DNA of 44,605 nt from Mesorhizobium sp. WSM3626 (GCF_000513935.1 NZ_AZUY01000052.1:1-44605); one strand, 5' to 3'. Shown: positions 17,699-26,958, counted from the stretch's first letter. Notes: generated from the sequence alone by a model not told the origin. Numbers and translations are program-made.

Positions 17699-18523
17699 AT
17701 GCTGTTCAAACAAAAGTTGCGAGCCGACATTGGCCGAGTGGCTCGGAATGCCGCCATAGGCGCCCTGGCACTGGTTGCGGCGGCCGCTGGCGGCACCGCT
17801 GATGCGCTTGCAGCAGGTTCAACATGGGTCGCCACCTGGGCCGCAAGCACTCAACCCAGCTGGCAAGGCGATTTTCCGCTGCCGCTTTCTTGCCCTTCAA
17901 CCTTTTGAACCAGACTGTCCGTGAGAAAGTGCGGGTGAGCCTTGGAGGCGACCGACTGCGCATCGTTCTGTCGAACGAATATGGAAAGAGCCCACTCGCG
18001 ATCGGGTCGGTCCATATAGCGCTGCCGGCGCGGACGGCGCCTCCATCGACCCGCGCACCGATCAGGCGGTCACCTTCAGCGGCGCGCAGCAACTGAACAT
18101 TCCAGCCGGGCGCCCGCGGCAAGTGACCCAATAGATTTCAAGGTGGCCGCGCGCGGCGACCTTATTGTGTCATTCTTCGTTGGCGGCCCCGTGCCAGTCG
18201 ATACCTTCCATTGGGACGCTGAAGCGACCGGCTACATCGGATCCGGCAATCAAGTGGCCGATGCGACAATCAGCCAGCCGACAAGGACCGTGACGCGGAT
18301 TTTCCTCAGCGACGTTCTGGTCGAGGCGCCGGCAAGCGCGAAAGCGGTCGTCGCGTTCGGCGATTCGATCACCGACGGCGCGTCTTCTGGTCTCGACCAG
18401 AATGCTCGCTGGCCGGACTTCCTGGCCGAAAACCTCGCGCCGGATAACGTCGCCGTGCTAAACGCTGGCATCGCCGGAGCCCGCCTGCTCAACACGCGCA
18501 TGGGCGAGAATGCAATGGTCCAA
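17699..18523 (+). pseudogene. SGNH/GDSL-family esterase, frameshifted and truncated
   Basis: The start at 17699 follows a strong AAAAAGGAG site and gives a signal peptide ending ADALAAG, then the family-typical STWVATWAASTQPSW. The frame shifts near 17900 (continuing as NQTVREKVRVSLGGDRLRIV), shifts again around 18040-18130, and resumes as DLIVSFFVGGPVPVDTFHWD. The GDSL block is intact (VVAFGDSITDGASSG) and the next conserved block (LNAGIAGARLL) follows. The sequence then runs into repeat copy 2, and the C-terminal half with the catalytic Asp-His is missing. The gene is dead, and the repeat junction coincides with the truncation. Confidence 0.85.
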
Positions 18524-18769
18524 GCGCAAAGCTGCCATTCCGCAGAAGATAAATGCGATCGGCGAGTGGCTAAATCAGCTCCTTGAGTCGACTTTGGCGA
18601 CCCACTTCGTAAGCTATTGATAAACAAAGATTATGTTAGTCGCTGAGGGTGTGGGATTCATGAGGAAGATCAATGGTTTGGCGGATGGTTAGCCAACCCA
18701 TATCCTTCGTATGATCTCGTATGGTCTGGCGAACCTAAGGAGAAGAAGGAGGAATAGTTTTCAATGCAA
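18524..18769 (+). repeat. Dispersed direct repeat, copy 2 of 4
   Basis: The copy runs from GCGCAAAGCTGCC to TTTTCAATGCAA, matching copy 1 throughout with scattered substitutions. Frame A is at its best here: from ATG 18510 it reads 36 codons ending in WLNQLLESTLATHFVSY and a TGA at 18618-18620. Frame B has an in-frame stop before its conserved WLANPYPSYDLVWSGEP segment. The left edge abuts the truncated GDSL esterase gene. Confidence 0.8.
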
Positions 18770-18842
18770 GGTCCGTCTCTGCCTTATCGCACGAAAAGAG
18801 ACGATAAAGGCCTTTTGAGCAAGGGTATGAGCACGCTGGTTT

Positions 18843-18894
18843 GGGGCCGTCCGCTGACTGTCCGGTTCGGGGCCGTCTGCTGACTGTCCGGTTC
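18843..18894 (+). repeat. Two-unit 26-bp tandem repeat
   Basis: A 26-bp unit (GGGGCCGTCCGCTGACTGTC followed by CGGTTC) occurs twice in tandem with one mismatch. It lies in the gap between repeat copy 2 and the nuclease-like gene. No function is suggested. The surrounding 18770-19035 shows no gene. Confidence 0.7.
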
Positions 18895-19035
18895 TGACCG
18901 GGAAACTGAGAAAGCCGACGTTCGGTCAACGGCCCCATTGCAGGCGTCGTGATGTGGATTGGAGCGCGACTACGGTACGCGAGTCTCTTGAGCACTCTGC
19001 TGGTGAAAGCTTATGGCGCGCGGGGAATCCGTCGA

Positions 19036-20166
19036 TCAATCGGGTAGGTTGATCCACATAATGAACTCGTGAGGCTGGTACTCCACCGGCTCCGCGTCCT
19101 CAACGGGAATGGCGTCGAGCGCTTCCATCAGGAATGGATCGAGCTGCGTGCCGCCGATATTCTGACACCAGACGTTCGGCAGGCCTCCATCAACATGATC
19201 GAGCCGAAAATAGCCCGGCCTATGCGCGTGACCCTGCTCCTGCGCGCCGGCATGGAGCACTGCGAGATGATTCATGATGATCACCCCGTCGACAGCATCA
19301 AACGGGACCCGCACACCATTTACCTGATAGAAGGAGTGCTCGGTCAGCAGACCTGATCGCGGGTAGTTTAGCGCCGAAATGGGTTCGTACACATAGGCGT
19401 CCCAGAAAACGACGAGCACACCAATCGTCTCCTTCGCGGAGAAGCCGGAGAACTTGCCATCGGCGCTTTCGAGAAAATCCTTCAGGACGTTGTCACGGGG
19501 CCACGTGACGGGCTGGTTTGGATCCGGGTTGGCGCGAAGGGTATCTCCCAGTACGGAGCGGGCGGGGATCTGTCGCGGATTCGCACCCCGTGCCGCCTGA
19601 TGATCGACGAGGGAGGGGCATTTGACCTCGAATAGATAGACACGCGCTTCGAGTTCAACGGCGAGTTCTGGCCGGCGACCGGTGGTGGGATTGGCTGGTT
19701 CATGCTGGAATTGTGCGCCTGCGGGCCAAGGTGCTTCGAGCAACACCCTAAGCACCAGGATTTCGGCGAACTTCTGCAGCAGTTGCTGGAAGCCCGCTCT
19801 CCATGCCGCGGGGTCCTGCGCCGTAGGGGTATATCCTGTATCGATTAGGTCATCGACCAGACGCTCGCCCAAACCAGGCAACCGAGACTCGCAGGAAGCC
19901 AAAGCTTGGATAAGGGCTTCGCCGAACTCCGTTACGCGGCCTTTGTGGAGGTGATAGGTCAGCCAATGCGTTCGGCCACCGACGCCGGCACGATAGCGGT
20001 CGGCGAGCGTTTCCGAGATAACTGAAAGATCTTGACCGACTACGCTTTTCACATCCTGGCTCAAACCTAGCCTCCAGTGCTCGTAAGAACGAAGAATCAA
20101 GGCGAGGACGTTAGTCCAACATCCGCTCCGCATAATGGAGTAAAACCTCATCTGGTTGCCGGTCAT
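19036..20166 (-). CDS. Putative PD-(D/E)XK-like protein, defence-associated context
   Basis: The protein has about 376 residues from ATG 20166. A TTG at 20178 is also in frame. The N-terminal half is helical. A restriction-endonuclose-like core is suggested by Glu167 in RPELAVELEARV, followed by the strand YLFEVKCPS with Glu180-x-Lys182. This is the E-(x)n-ExK arrangement of PD-(D/E)XK nucleases. The C-terminal half contains hydrophobic strands (TIGVLVVFWDAYVY and VDGVIIMNHLAVLH) and no recognised domain. It is convergent with nothing nearby and sits with a HEPN-like gene and a large phosphoesterase/STAND-like gene between repeat copies 2 and 3. The nuclease assignment rests on motif spacing and is tentative. 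Confidence 0.6.
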   Translation of the reverse strand: MTGNQMRFYSIMRSGCWTNVLALILRSYEHWRLGLSQDVKSVVGQDLSVISETLADRYRAGVGGRTHWLTYHLHKGRVTEFGEALIQALASCESRLPGLGERLVDDLIDTGYTPTAQDPAAWRAGFQQLLQKFAEILVLRVLLEAPWPAGAQFQHEPANPTTGRRPELAVELEARVYLFEVKCPSLVDHQAARGANPRQIPARSVLGDTLRANPDPNQPVTWPRDNVLKDFLESADGKFSGFSAKETIGVLVVFWDAYVYEPISALNYPRSGLLTEHSFYQVNGVRVPFDAVDGVIIMNHLAVLHAGAQEQGHAHRPGYFRLDHVDGGLPNVWCQNIGGTQLDPFLMEALDAIPVEDAEPVEYQPHEFIMWINLPD

Positions 20167-20178
20167 AATCCACCCCAA

Positions 20179-20752
20179 CGGCCGTTCGCATTCACCCAGT
20201 ACGCTGCGACCGGGATATCATCTCTTATGCCCGCTGTGGGGCCGTTTCGGGACCGTCAGGTCTAGGCTGCAGTTGTGCAGATAGCCGCCGATTGGCTTAC
20301 GACCTGTTGCGGACCGTCATGCTAGGCGGTGTATGGTCTTAAAGGTAACGTCGCGCTGACCGGAAAGCTCCAGAGCTGACGGTTGGATTGCGCTGAACCC
20401 TGAACAATTCTTCGAGCGCCCTTGCGTCCATATCGAAGATTTCAACGCATAGGCCGACGGGCGCTCCAGCTGTCTTTGAGACGAAAGAGTTCCGAGAATT
20501 GACCATACCCGATCCCGCGTCCGGGTTTTGGGACACGTCGTGACGTCGCGGAGCGCGACGCGGAATGCCTCGCCCACACGGAAGGCGCCTCTTAGCATCT
20601 CGCGCACACGCGCTCCTTACTGCGCAAGGAATTATGACCGAATGGTCGTGACGGGTTCACGCCTCGGGGCAATGCTCCAGAGCCAGCTCCGCCGAAGGCT
20701 GGATGCGCCCGAACCCGGAGTAATCTAGGGTGACATCGGGCAGGAGGATATT
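20179..20752. other. Intergenic with possible gene debris
   Basis: On the minus strand, protein-like pieces occur in two frames (MLRGAFRVGEAFRVALRDVT near 20540-20600 and PVGLCVEIFDMDARALEELF near 20390-20470), which could be one frameshifted gene fragment of unknown type. There is no intact gene. A GGAGGATATT ribosome binding site at the right end belongs to the next gene. Confidence 0.4.
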
Positions 20753-21322
20753 ATGCGTCGAACTTTACAAGACGAATTCAATATCATCGAATACGTGCTG
20801 GGATCCGGCTTGGAGACTCGCGGTGTCGATGCGTTTTGCCTCGCGTGGATCAAATACGAGCGGCAACAACGGAAGATCTGCACCTTTCTGGTATTCCAAC
20901 CCTCGGCGATCGGACCGGATCAGGCCTCGTCTGTGCGCCAAGCGCTCGCCAACAACAAGGGCATAGCCCACACAGGCTTTCGCGGTGGGATACAGCGGCT
21001 GACCGGCCTTCGCTTCAAGGACGAATTCGGCGATCGCTATGGGCCACTCAACGCCGCGCTCGATCACGCTTGGAAAGCCCGCGATAAGATTTTCCACGGC
21101 CAGCAAACCGGGCAAGGCTATTCGAGAGAGCAGCTACTCGCAAAGGTCGATATCATCCGCGAGTGGTGCGGGCTACTCGCAGCGCCCGGGGCTGCCAAAT
21201 TCGGCTATGATGGCTTTTCTGCCACAAATTCAATGTTCAAGGCAAAGAACGCGGAGCTGACGGCCGCCGTCGACAAGGCACTGGGGAAGCTCGGTTGGGA
21301 AGCTTTCATTAACCAGCTTTAG
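20753..21322 (+). CDS. HEPN-like protein (putative RNase)
   Basis: The 189-residue protein starts at ATG 20753 behind AGGAGG. It is largely helical. The segment HAWKARDKIFHGQQTG contains Arg110-x4-His115, the R-x(4-6)-H motif that forms the active site of HEPN ribonucleases, placed in the C-terminal helical part as expected. HEPN proteins act in toxin-antitoxin, abortive-infection and CRISPR systems by cutting RNA upon dimerisation. No MNT nucleotidyltransferase partner lies next to it. Its neighbours are the nuclease-like gene (opposite strand, upstream) and the large phosphoesterase protein (converging). Some HEPN domains with this motif serve only in binding, so catalysis is inferred. Confidence 0.65.
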   Translation: MRRTLQDEFNIIEYVLGSGLETRGVDAFCLAWIKYERQQRKICTFLVFQPSAIGPDQASSVRQALANNKGIAHTGFRGGIQRLTGLRFKDEFGDRYGPLNAALDHAWKARDKIFHGQQTGQGYSREQLLAKVDIIREWCGLLAAPGAAKFGYDGFSATNSMFKAKNAELTAAVDKALGKLGWEAFINQL

Positions 21323-21659
21323 TCGTGCACAGGATGAAGACGTTATGGTAGGGAGCCGCCTTTCCATGCTGCGATAATGATGCGTTCATGTAGCGCATTC
21401 GGGAAGGCCCTCGATGAGCAGATGTCCTACGTCGGGACGGTGAATGCTGTAATCCTGGAAGCCTCCGGAAGTTCCAAGGTAACAATTGGACAATCCCACG
21501 CTCGGCAATCTGAGGGTGGAGAATGTCCGTCTTCAGAACATCCGTTTTTGCGGTGAACGGCCAGGTTAAGGCGGTTTGCGGCCCACCGGAGACAGTGGAC
21601 GGTTCGTCCAGATCGCCGCTGCAGCCTTGGCATAGCCTGCCGCCGGCCGCGACCGCCAG
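21323..21659. other. Convergent intergenic gap
   Basis: The 337-bp gap between the converging HEPN-like and phosphoesterase genes holds no credible frame and no clear hairpin terminator. Confidence 0.5.
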
Positions 21660-24600
21660 TCAGCCTTCAATCGCAAGTGGAGCGCTGGCAGTGGAATGTA
21701 AGCGCGCCTTGAAATAGCTTCCGTCACGATTCTCCGGAATTGCACTATCATCTTCCTTGGCTATCGACGCCAGCGAAGAGATGTACTGCTCCTCCTTTTC
21801 TCCCACGCCCCTAATCCTCCAGATGAATGAGCTGTTACGGAACAACGCGAAGAGGTTATTCATCTCGCGGCGTCTGGCAAAGCTCTTCCAGAGTGCCCGG
21901 TGGCACCTGTCGAAAAGCGAGGGTATCCGTTGGATGAACAGGTACTGGTAGGCCGCGATGAGCCGGGAATGGTCTGCATTCGAAAGCGCTTCGCCGCCCT
22001 CGAGGACTCGCTCGGCCAAACTGACCGCGGCCCTCGCCAGGTTGTATATGTCGTCCGAATCCTTCTTTGGGCTCAGCACCTCAATCAAATACCTGTCCGC
22101 AACTCCCTTGTCGTCGCTCTCGCTTGCCAACTGAAGTGCCAGATTGTTCGCGACGATATGCGATTTTTTCTTGCGCGCCTCTAGCTGCAGCCGCACGAGT
22201 TTGGCCGTGCGCTCCGGGCTTGCGGGCTCGCTCTGGATGATGATCGATCTCGCCTGCAGCTTGTAAGAGTTGTCCTTAGTGGCCTTGAGAAGCTTCTCGG
22301 CGTATTCCTTAGCCTTCGGATCTCCGCCGTGAGCCAACGCCAGCGAAAGCCAGAGGGATTCGCGATCTGATCTATCAAACTGTGAGGCGTCCAGCTCTTC
22401 CAATATATGGATCGCTCTGGACCGCTCTCCAGTCAGCCGCAACGCCTGGCCATAGTTGAGCCGAACCCGAGCGACCATATCGTCGGCGACATCGGTCGGT
22501 GCCGTGTGCAAGAACGACGAGGAGAATTCGGAAGCACCGTAGTAGTGTGATCCTGAGTTGAGAGCGTCGGCAAAGGCTGCGCTCAGGTGCATCAGCGCGA
22601 TAACCTCCTCCATGTCGCCGGCCCGCAACGCCGTTTTTAGTAGGCGCAATAGAATAGCCGAAGCATTCGCGATCTCATGGTGCGAGCACTTCGGACTGGA
22701 ATACTTTCGGTCAGGGGGCCAACTGGTGGACCCAGCTCGCCAATTTGAGCCAAAATACAATTCCGCCGCGCGCCTGTTGTGCTGATTGAGAAGCTCTTCG
22801 GACATCTGCCCACGCACGACGTCGCGCACCGTGCGGGGAACGGTCAATATCCTGCGGATTTCAGCCTGACTCTGCTGCTCCAGTCCCGGAAGAGTAGAAG
22901 TGACTATAAGCGCGCGGTGGCGAAGCTCGGTTGCATTGGTGGGATAGAATCCGTTGACCCCGTTGAATCGCTTAATGTGCTCGAATTGAGCTCCATGAGG
23001 AAATGTTGCCAACGCTTGCAACATCTGCAGAGCGCGCTGCAGCATTGGCTGAGTGGCGGCGCCCAGGTCCTCGATCGCTCGCCGGAGACCCTGGGAACCG
23101 CTTGAAGGTTCGTTCTCGCCAGTCTCCTGATGGCTCGCGACCAGCTCGGACAAAGTTACGACCTGTAGTGCCTTTAGCGCTTGGTCGACCTGATCAGGAA
23201 CGCCGCCGGTGATGAGCAGCAATTTGGCAACCGCATCCTGAGCCGCCAGCTCGATGCCGCCTTCTGGACTATTGGCGATGTAGGCTTTGAGATCGGGCTC
23301 GTCTAGGGCTCCGATCTTGACCTTCCCGAACTGGCTATTCGCCGGATCAGAACTGGTGCGCAACAGGATTGCTATGCCGGGGCAATAGTCGAGGATGGCT
23401 TGGGAAAGCGCCTCTAGCTCCGCCTCTCTAGGCATCGTGCCCTGCACTCGTTCTCCCAGGACCAAATCGTCCAGGAGCAGGACGGCCGCGTCGCCAGTCG
23501 CAAGCTCGTCCGATATCTGCTGGATCTTGAAGCCTAGCCTGGCCTCGATTTCCTGGGCAAGATCGCTGCCGGCGGACATTTCGCTTAAGTCGAACCGGAA
23601 CACAGGCCAGTCCGACATCTCATGCATTTGCAGGACGGAAGACACAAACTCGTCCGAACCCAGCCCCCAATCGGCAATAATCCACAATGCACGCTTTGTC
23701 AGCGCGTTGGCAGCAATGTCTTGCTCCTCCTTCCTGACGAAGGCGTGGGGCCCGGGTGGCAGAAGGTGATGCCTGAATCTTGAAAGGAGGTTCGTCTTTT
23801 CTGTCCACGCCGTTGCGACGAATGCTTCCTCTCTTTCTGCCTGCGCGACAGGCGAGACGGAACTCACCACCCCAGCGGCTGCGGACTTGATCACTTGCTT
23901 GTCAGGCAGTTGCGTCACCGTGCTCTCATTATCGGGCAAGATGAACTCGAAATTGGGAGTGACCCGACCCTGGCCTGATCTCGTGGCTTGGTACGTCCGG
24001 GGCCAGATCCTGAGCTGCCGGCCCTTCTCGTTTATGACAAGCGCGCCGGCACTATAGCCGTGGATGCGTTGGGTCCTACCGTCGCCGAAATGCTCCAGGC
24101 CAAAAAGGGACGGCGACTGAAATATAGCCACCGGGGACGAGCCCATCTGCGACAGGCTGCTTGAGAGAGGCTCGTGCATGTGACCGAATAAATGGAGATC
24201 GAAACGGCCAGGCGGAGCGATCTCCTTCTTCCATGTGTCCAAGCTGCCTGGCGTCAACCACTCTGCCGGTTGATGGGTGACCAGAAGATTGAAGTCGTTT
24301 GCGCGGCACCAGCCTTCCGCATCCGGCAGTATCACTGAAAGCTGCTGATGGTCCACGTGCAGATCGCCGGCTTTGTTCTCCTTGCTCAGTTGAAGCCATG
24401 TGGAGTTTAGACCGATCAGGCCGAGCTGCCTCTCGTCCTTGGCGAACCTGACGACCTGATCACCAGGCAGGAAGCCATGGGCCGCATCAACGACAGATAT
24501 CCCGACCGCGCCAAGCGCTTCGTACCAGGCCTGGTAGTTAGCAAATGCGCTCCTAATGGTTTCTCGATAGGGACCAGTAGGGTTGTTCAAGAAATCATCG

Positions 24601-24956
24601 CGGACATTGTGCTTCTTCGACCAGTCCTGCAGCAACATCGCGGACATATCGCTGGCGCTTGGGCGAACGAGGTCATGGTTCCCCGGAACCGCCATGAACT
24701 TGGGCGAGCAATCCAAGTCCGTCAACTTTCCGTAGAGTTCCACAAGCGCAGCCGTTGCGCCCTTAAATTCTTCGGCGTCGCCCTTCTGCACTATGTCACC
24801 GGAGAAGATCAGGAGATCCCACGGCCCCGACTGACGATGCAACAGAGGAAGGTCGTCGTAGAAATGATGCTTGAGGTTGGCCCAGAGCGGTGCTTGGCCT
24901 TTCATGCCGAAATGAAGATCTGACAAATGGAGCCAGCGGAAACTTACGTCAGACAT
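21660..24956 (-). CDS. Calcineurin-type phosphoesterase / STAND-like NTPase / helical-repeat protein
   Basis: The 1098-residue protein starts at ATG 24956. Residues 1-330 form a metallophosphoesterase with all metal-ligand motifs: LHLSDLHFG, SGDIVQKGD, VPGNHD, LLVTHQP and FGHMHEP. Residues of about 390-640 resemble a STAND/AAA module: a FVRKEEQDI entry, a degenerate P-loop (IIADWGLGSDEF, lacking the GKS/T lysine), a Walker B-like AAVLLLDDL, a sensor-like IAILLRTSSD and a GALDEPDL segment before a winged-helix-like part. From about 640 to the end the protein is helical and TPR-like (for example ALRLTGERSRAIHILEELDA). Effector domain, NTPase and repeat sensor is the layout of STAND immune proteins, so an anti-phage role is inferred. 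The lost Walker lysine may mean the core binds but does not hydrolyse nucleotides. Confidence 0.8.
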   Translation of the reverse strand: MSDVSFRWLHLSDLHFGMKGQAPLWANLKHHFYDDLPLLHRQSGPWDLLIFSGDIVQKGDAEEFKGATAALVELYGKLTDLDCSPKFMAVPGNHDLVRPSASDMSAMLLQDWSKKHNVRDDFLNNPTGPYRETIRSAFANYQAWYEALGAVGISVVDAAHGFLPGDQVVRFAKDERQLGLIGLNSTWLQLSKENKAGDLHVDHQQLSVILPDAEGWCRANDFNLLVTHQPAEWLTPGSLDTWKKEIAPPGRFDLHLFGHMHEPLSSSLSQMGSSPVAIFQSPSLFGLEHFGDGRTQRIHGYSAGALVINEKGRQLRIWPRTYQATRSGQGRVTPNFEFILPDNESTVTQLPDKQVIKSAAAGVVSSVSPVAQAEREEAFVATAWTEKTNLLSRFRHHLLPPGPHAFVRKEEQDIAANALTKRALWIIADWGLGSDEFVSSVLQMHEMSDWPVFRFDLSEMSAGSDLAQEIEARLGFKIQQISDELATGDAAVLLLDDLVLGERVQGTMPREAELEALSQAILDYCPGIAILLRTSSDPANSQFGKVKIGALDEPDLKAYIANSPEGGIELAAQDAVAKLLLITGGVPDQVDQALKALQVVTLSELVASHQETGENEPSSGSQGLRRAIEDLGAATQPMLQRALQMLQALATFPHGAQFEHIKRFNGVNGFYPTNATELRHRALIVTSTLPGLEQQSQAEIRRILTVPRTVRDVVRGQMSEELLNQHNRRAAELYFGSNWRAGSTSWPPDRKYSSPKCSHHEIANASAILLRLLKTALRAGDMEEVIALMHLSAAFADALNSGSHYYGASEFSSSFLHTAPTDVADDMVARVRLNYGQALRLTGERSRAIHILEELDASQFDRSDRESLWLSLALAHGGDPKAKEYAEKLLKATKDNSYKLQARSIIIQSEPASPERTAKLVRLQLEARKKKSHIVANNLALQLASESDDKGVADRYLIEVLSPKKDSDDIYNLARAAVSLAERVLEGGEALSNADHSRLIAAYQYLFIQRIPSLFDRCHRALWKSFARRREMNNLFALFRNSSFIWRIRGVGEKEEQYISSLASIAKEDDSAIPENRDGSYFKARLHSTASAPLAIEG

Positions 24957-25167
24957 CAATCAGCTATTCAGGTTTTCTCGTGATCCGACTCATCGGCTTA
25001 GACAACAGTCTGTCATTAAGCTTCACGCTCCGAAAGTGTCCCGGCAAATAAGTGAGGGATTTGGCTGACGTTCATCCAATGGGGCGATAGGAGGAGCTGA
25101 TTAACCACCCCTCGCAGGATTGGCAGCTTTTGGTCGATCGTCAGAGCGCCTGTACGGCCGGAACTGG

Positions 25168-25300
25168 GCGCAAAGCTGCCCATTCGATAGAGATGAATGC
25201 GGTCAGCGAGTGACTGGATCAGCTTCTTGAATCAATTTGGGCGAACCGCTTTGTAACCCATTGGCAAATAACGATTATGTTCGTCGCTGAGGGTATGAGA
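25168..25300 (+). repeat. Dispersed direct repeat, copy 3 of 4 (short)
   Basis: The left half of the repeat is present, from GCGCAAAGCTGCC to GAGGGTATGAGA. Frame A has an in-frame stop after AVSE, and the frame B tail is missing. After the break the sequence reads GAGACTTCTA, also found near 29270, which suggests recombination between repeat-adjacent segments. It lies between the defence-like module and the AbiEii remnant. Confidence 0.75.
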
Positions 25301-25384
25301 CTTCTACGAAGCAGGTCCAACTTCGCTGCTAAGGCGGCGCGAGGCATCAAGAACTGTGCAAGATCTGCGGCAACGCTCCCTAGA

Positions 25385-25806
25385 TCACCCGGATCGTGGG
25401 CGACATCTTCGATTAAAGCACGCCATTGTCGCTGCTTCTATCGCTGTTCCGCGCCGCGCGAAGGTGTCGGCAATCGCTCTTGGGAGCCTGTCGCCGTCGA
25501 AGGAGAACGACCCGCTGAGAATCCAGATATCGTAGAAATCCTTCATCGCCTGGAACTTCTCGGCTATGACGGTCTCCCGCACATAGGCCCGCAGCCAGGG
25601 CGTGGGAAAGTCCAGCATGGATGGATAGTCCAGCATCTCCGCGCCGGGCTCCATCGCGTCGCCGAAGCCGATGTCGATCGTGAGACTGATCCGGGCGCCA
25701 CTAACGGAGGCCATCGTCCTCAGCCTCAGCCCACCATATTCCAGCTCTGCGCGAATGCGGTCGACACGAAGCGCGTTGGCGTCGAATTCGACCATCGGCG
25801 CCACCC
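25385..25806 (-). pseudogene. AbiEii-family toxin, C-terminal fragment
   Basis: The minus strand encodes the second half of a nucleotidyltransferase AbiEii/AbiGii-family protein: VEFDANALRVDRIRAELEYG, IDIGFGDAMEPG, LRAYVRETVIAEKFQAM and KDFYDIW. About ten residues that normally separate EKFQAM from KDFYDIW are missing, so even this part has a small deletion. The N-terminal half with the active-site motifs is absent here. It occurs as a separate fragment at 28768-29069, same strand. The two pieces abut in the family alignment as I recall it, which implies a single gene split by later insertion. Confidence 0.78.
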
Positions 25807-26176
25807 TTGTCACCAATTAGCAAGATTTCCGTCAGGGCTGGTGACTGCTCCTAATTGCACCGTGGTCATCGTGGCCACTGCCGCAGTTGATAGGTTGCCG
25901 GCCTGGGTGTCTTGGCACTGTGTCGTAAAAGTCTTTGGGAGACGACAGGTGCCAATGGCAGCAAGGAACCGCTGACATGCCCGGAGGAGCGTTTGCTGTG
26001 GCGCATTTTGGAGTGGGTCGATTGTCGGATCGGGACCCAAAAGGTCGGCAAGTTGACAATGCCGACGGTCAGAGACGCGCAAAATCAGAAAATTCAAGTA
26101 GGTACGCCGCTTGCTTGTTCACGGTATCGCCGGACCACATCTCCCAAATTCACGGGCCGGCAAGAAGGAGATCGAC
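25807..26176. other. Intergenic within the AbiEii insertion
   Basis: No supported gene is seen. Short overlapping minus-strand frames at 25810-26097 are poor in composition and lack a ribosome binding site. The left junction of the material that splits the AbiEii gene should lie near 25806. Confidence 0.4.
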
Positions 26177-26599
26177 ATGAACCGAATTTTCAAGACGGCC
26201 GTTCTGTCCGCCGCCGTGATCGCCACTACCCTCTCGACTTTGCCCGCTGCCAATGCGGGTGATTGGCGCCTTCACGGCCATCACGGCCACGGCGACGCGG
26301 TTGCCGCCGGCGTGCTCGGCCTTGCCGCTGGCGCGCTGATCGTTGGCGCGCTGGCCAATGACTGGCCGCCGCCGCGCGATTACTACGATAGCGATTACTA
26401 TCATCGCGGCTTGCGGGTGCGCCCGGCACCGGTTCGCCGCTACTACGCGCAGCCGCAGGTGGTCTACGCCGGCCGTTATGCCGAACCGTGGACGCATGAA
26501 TGGTATGTCTATTGCTCGTACCGTTATCGCAGCTTCAACCCCCGCACCGGCACATTCACCGGCTATGACGGCGAACAGTATTTCTGCATTGCCAACTGA
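26177..26599 (+). CDS. BA14K-family secreted protein
   Basis: The protein is about 140 residues. The ATG at 26177 is chosen because AAGGAG precedes it by 6 nt and it begins a clean signal peptide (MNRIFKTAVLSAAVIATTL, cleavage near ANA). A second hydrophobic stretch (AAGVLGLAAGALIVGALA) follows. The C-terminus has the BA14K signature WYVYCSYRYRSFNPRTGTF followed by GYDGEQYFC. These small envelope proteins are common in Rhizobiales; the founding member is an immunoreactive Brucella protein with lectin-like activity. It carries its own terminator and appears monocistronic. It lies inside the material splitting the AbiEii gene. Confidence 0.88.
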   Translation: MNRIFKTAVLSAAVIATTLSTLPAANAGDWRLHGHHGHGDAVAAGVLGLAAGALIVGALANDWPPPRDYYDSDYYHRGLRVRPAPVRRYYAQPQVVYAGRYAEPWTHEWYVYCSYRYRSFNPRTGTFTGYDGEQYFCIAN

Positions 26600-26616
26600 G
26601 GCTTCCCTGCCCAGAC

Positions 26617-26649
26617 AAAAAGGGCTGGCCTTGCGGTCAGCGCTTTTTG
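26617..26649 (+). terminator. Rho-independent terminator after BA14K gene
   Basis: An A-rich arm and GC stem (AAAAAGGGCTGGCC) pair through a TTGC loop with GGTCAGCGCTTTTT, with one mismatch and one G-U pair, and end in a T5 tract. It starts 18 nt after the stop codon. Confidence 0.85.
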
Positions 26650-26958
26650 TTAGTCGGCAGTGAAGAAAAGCGATTTGCGGCATGGGGGTCGAAAGGGTTT
26701 GCTGCAGCGCACAGAGGCGCGCTCAGCCACAGCATTCCATTCACCCTGGCGCGACGGCGCATCAACCCAGACCTCAATCGCCTGTTTTGCAGCCATGCCT
26801 CACGAGGGCGTGCGCTTGCCCAACAGTCTTCGCCTGGTGAGGGTAAAGCATTTCCGACATGTCATCCCTTTTTAGGTTTGTCTTTCGTCGTCTGACGATC
26901 CCGCCGCCGAGTTGGCGGCCTCGCGGGTCAGGCGCGCGTGATGGCGAAAGGGTGATTA
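26650..26958. other. Intergenic, no credible gene
   Basis: Open frames on the + strand here have the composition of non-coding GC-rich DNA and no ribosome binding sites. Confidence 0.5.

Noticed and set aside
18843..18894. Tandem 26-bp units considered as the start of a CRISPR array
   Set aside because: There are only two units with no spacer between them, and no cas genes in the window.
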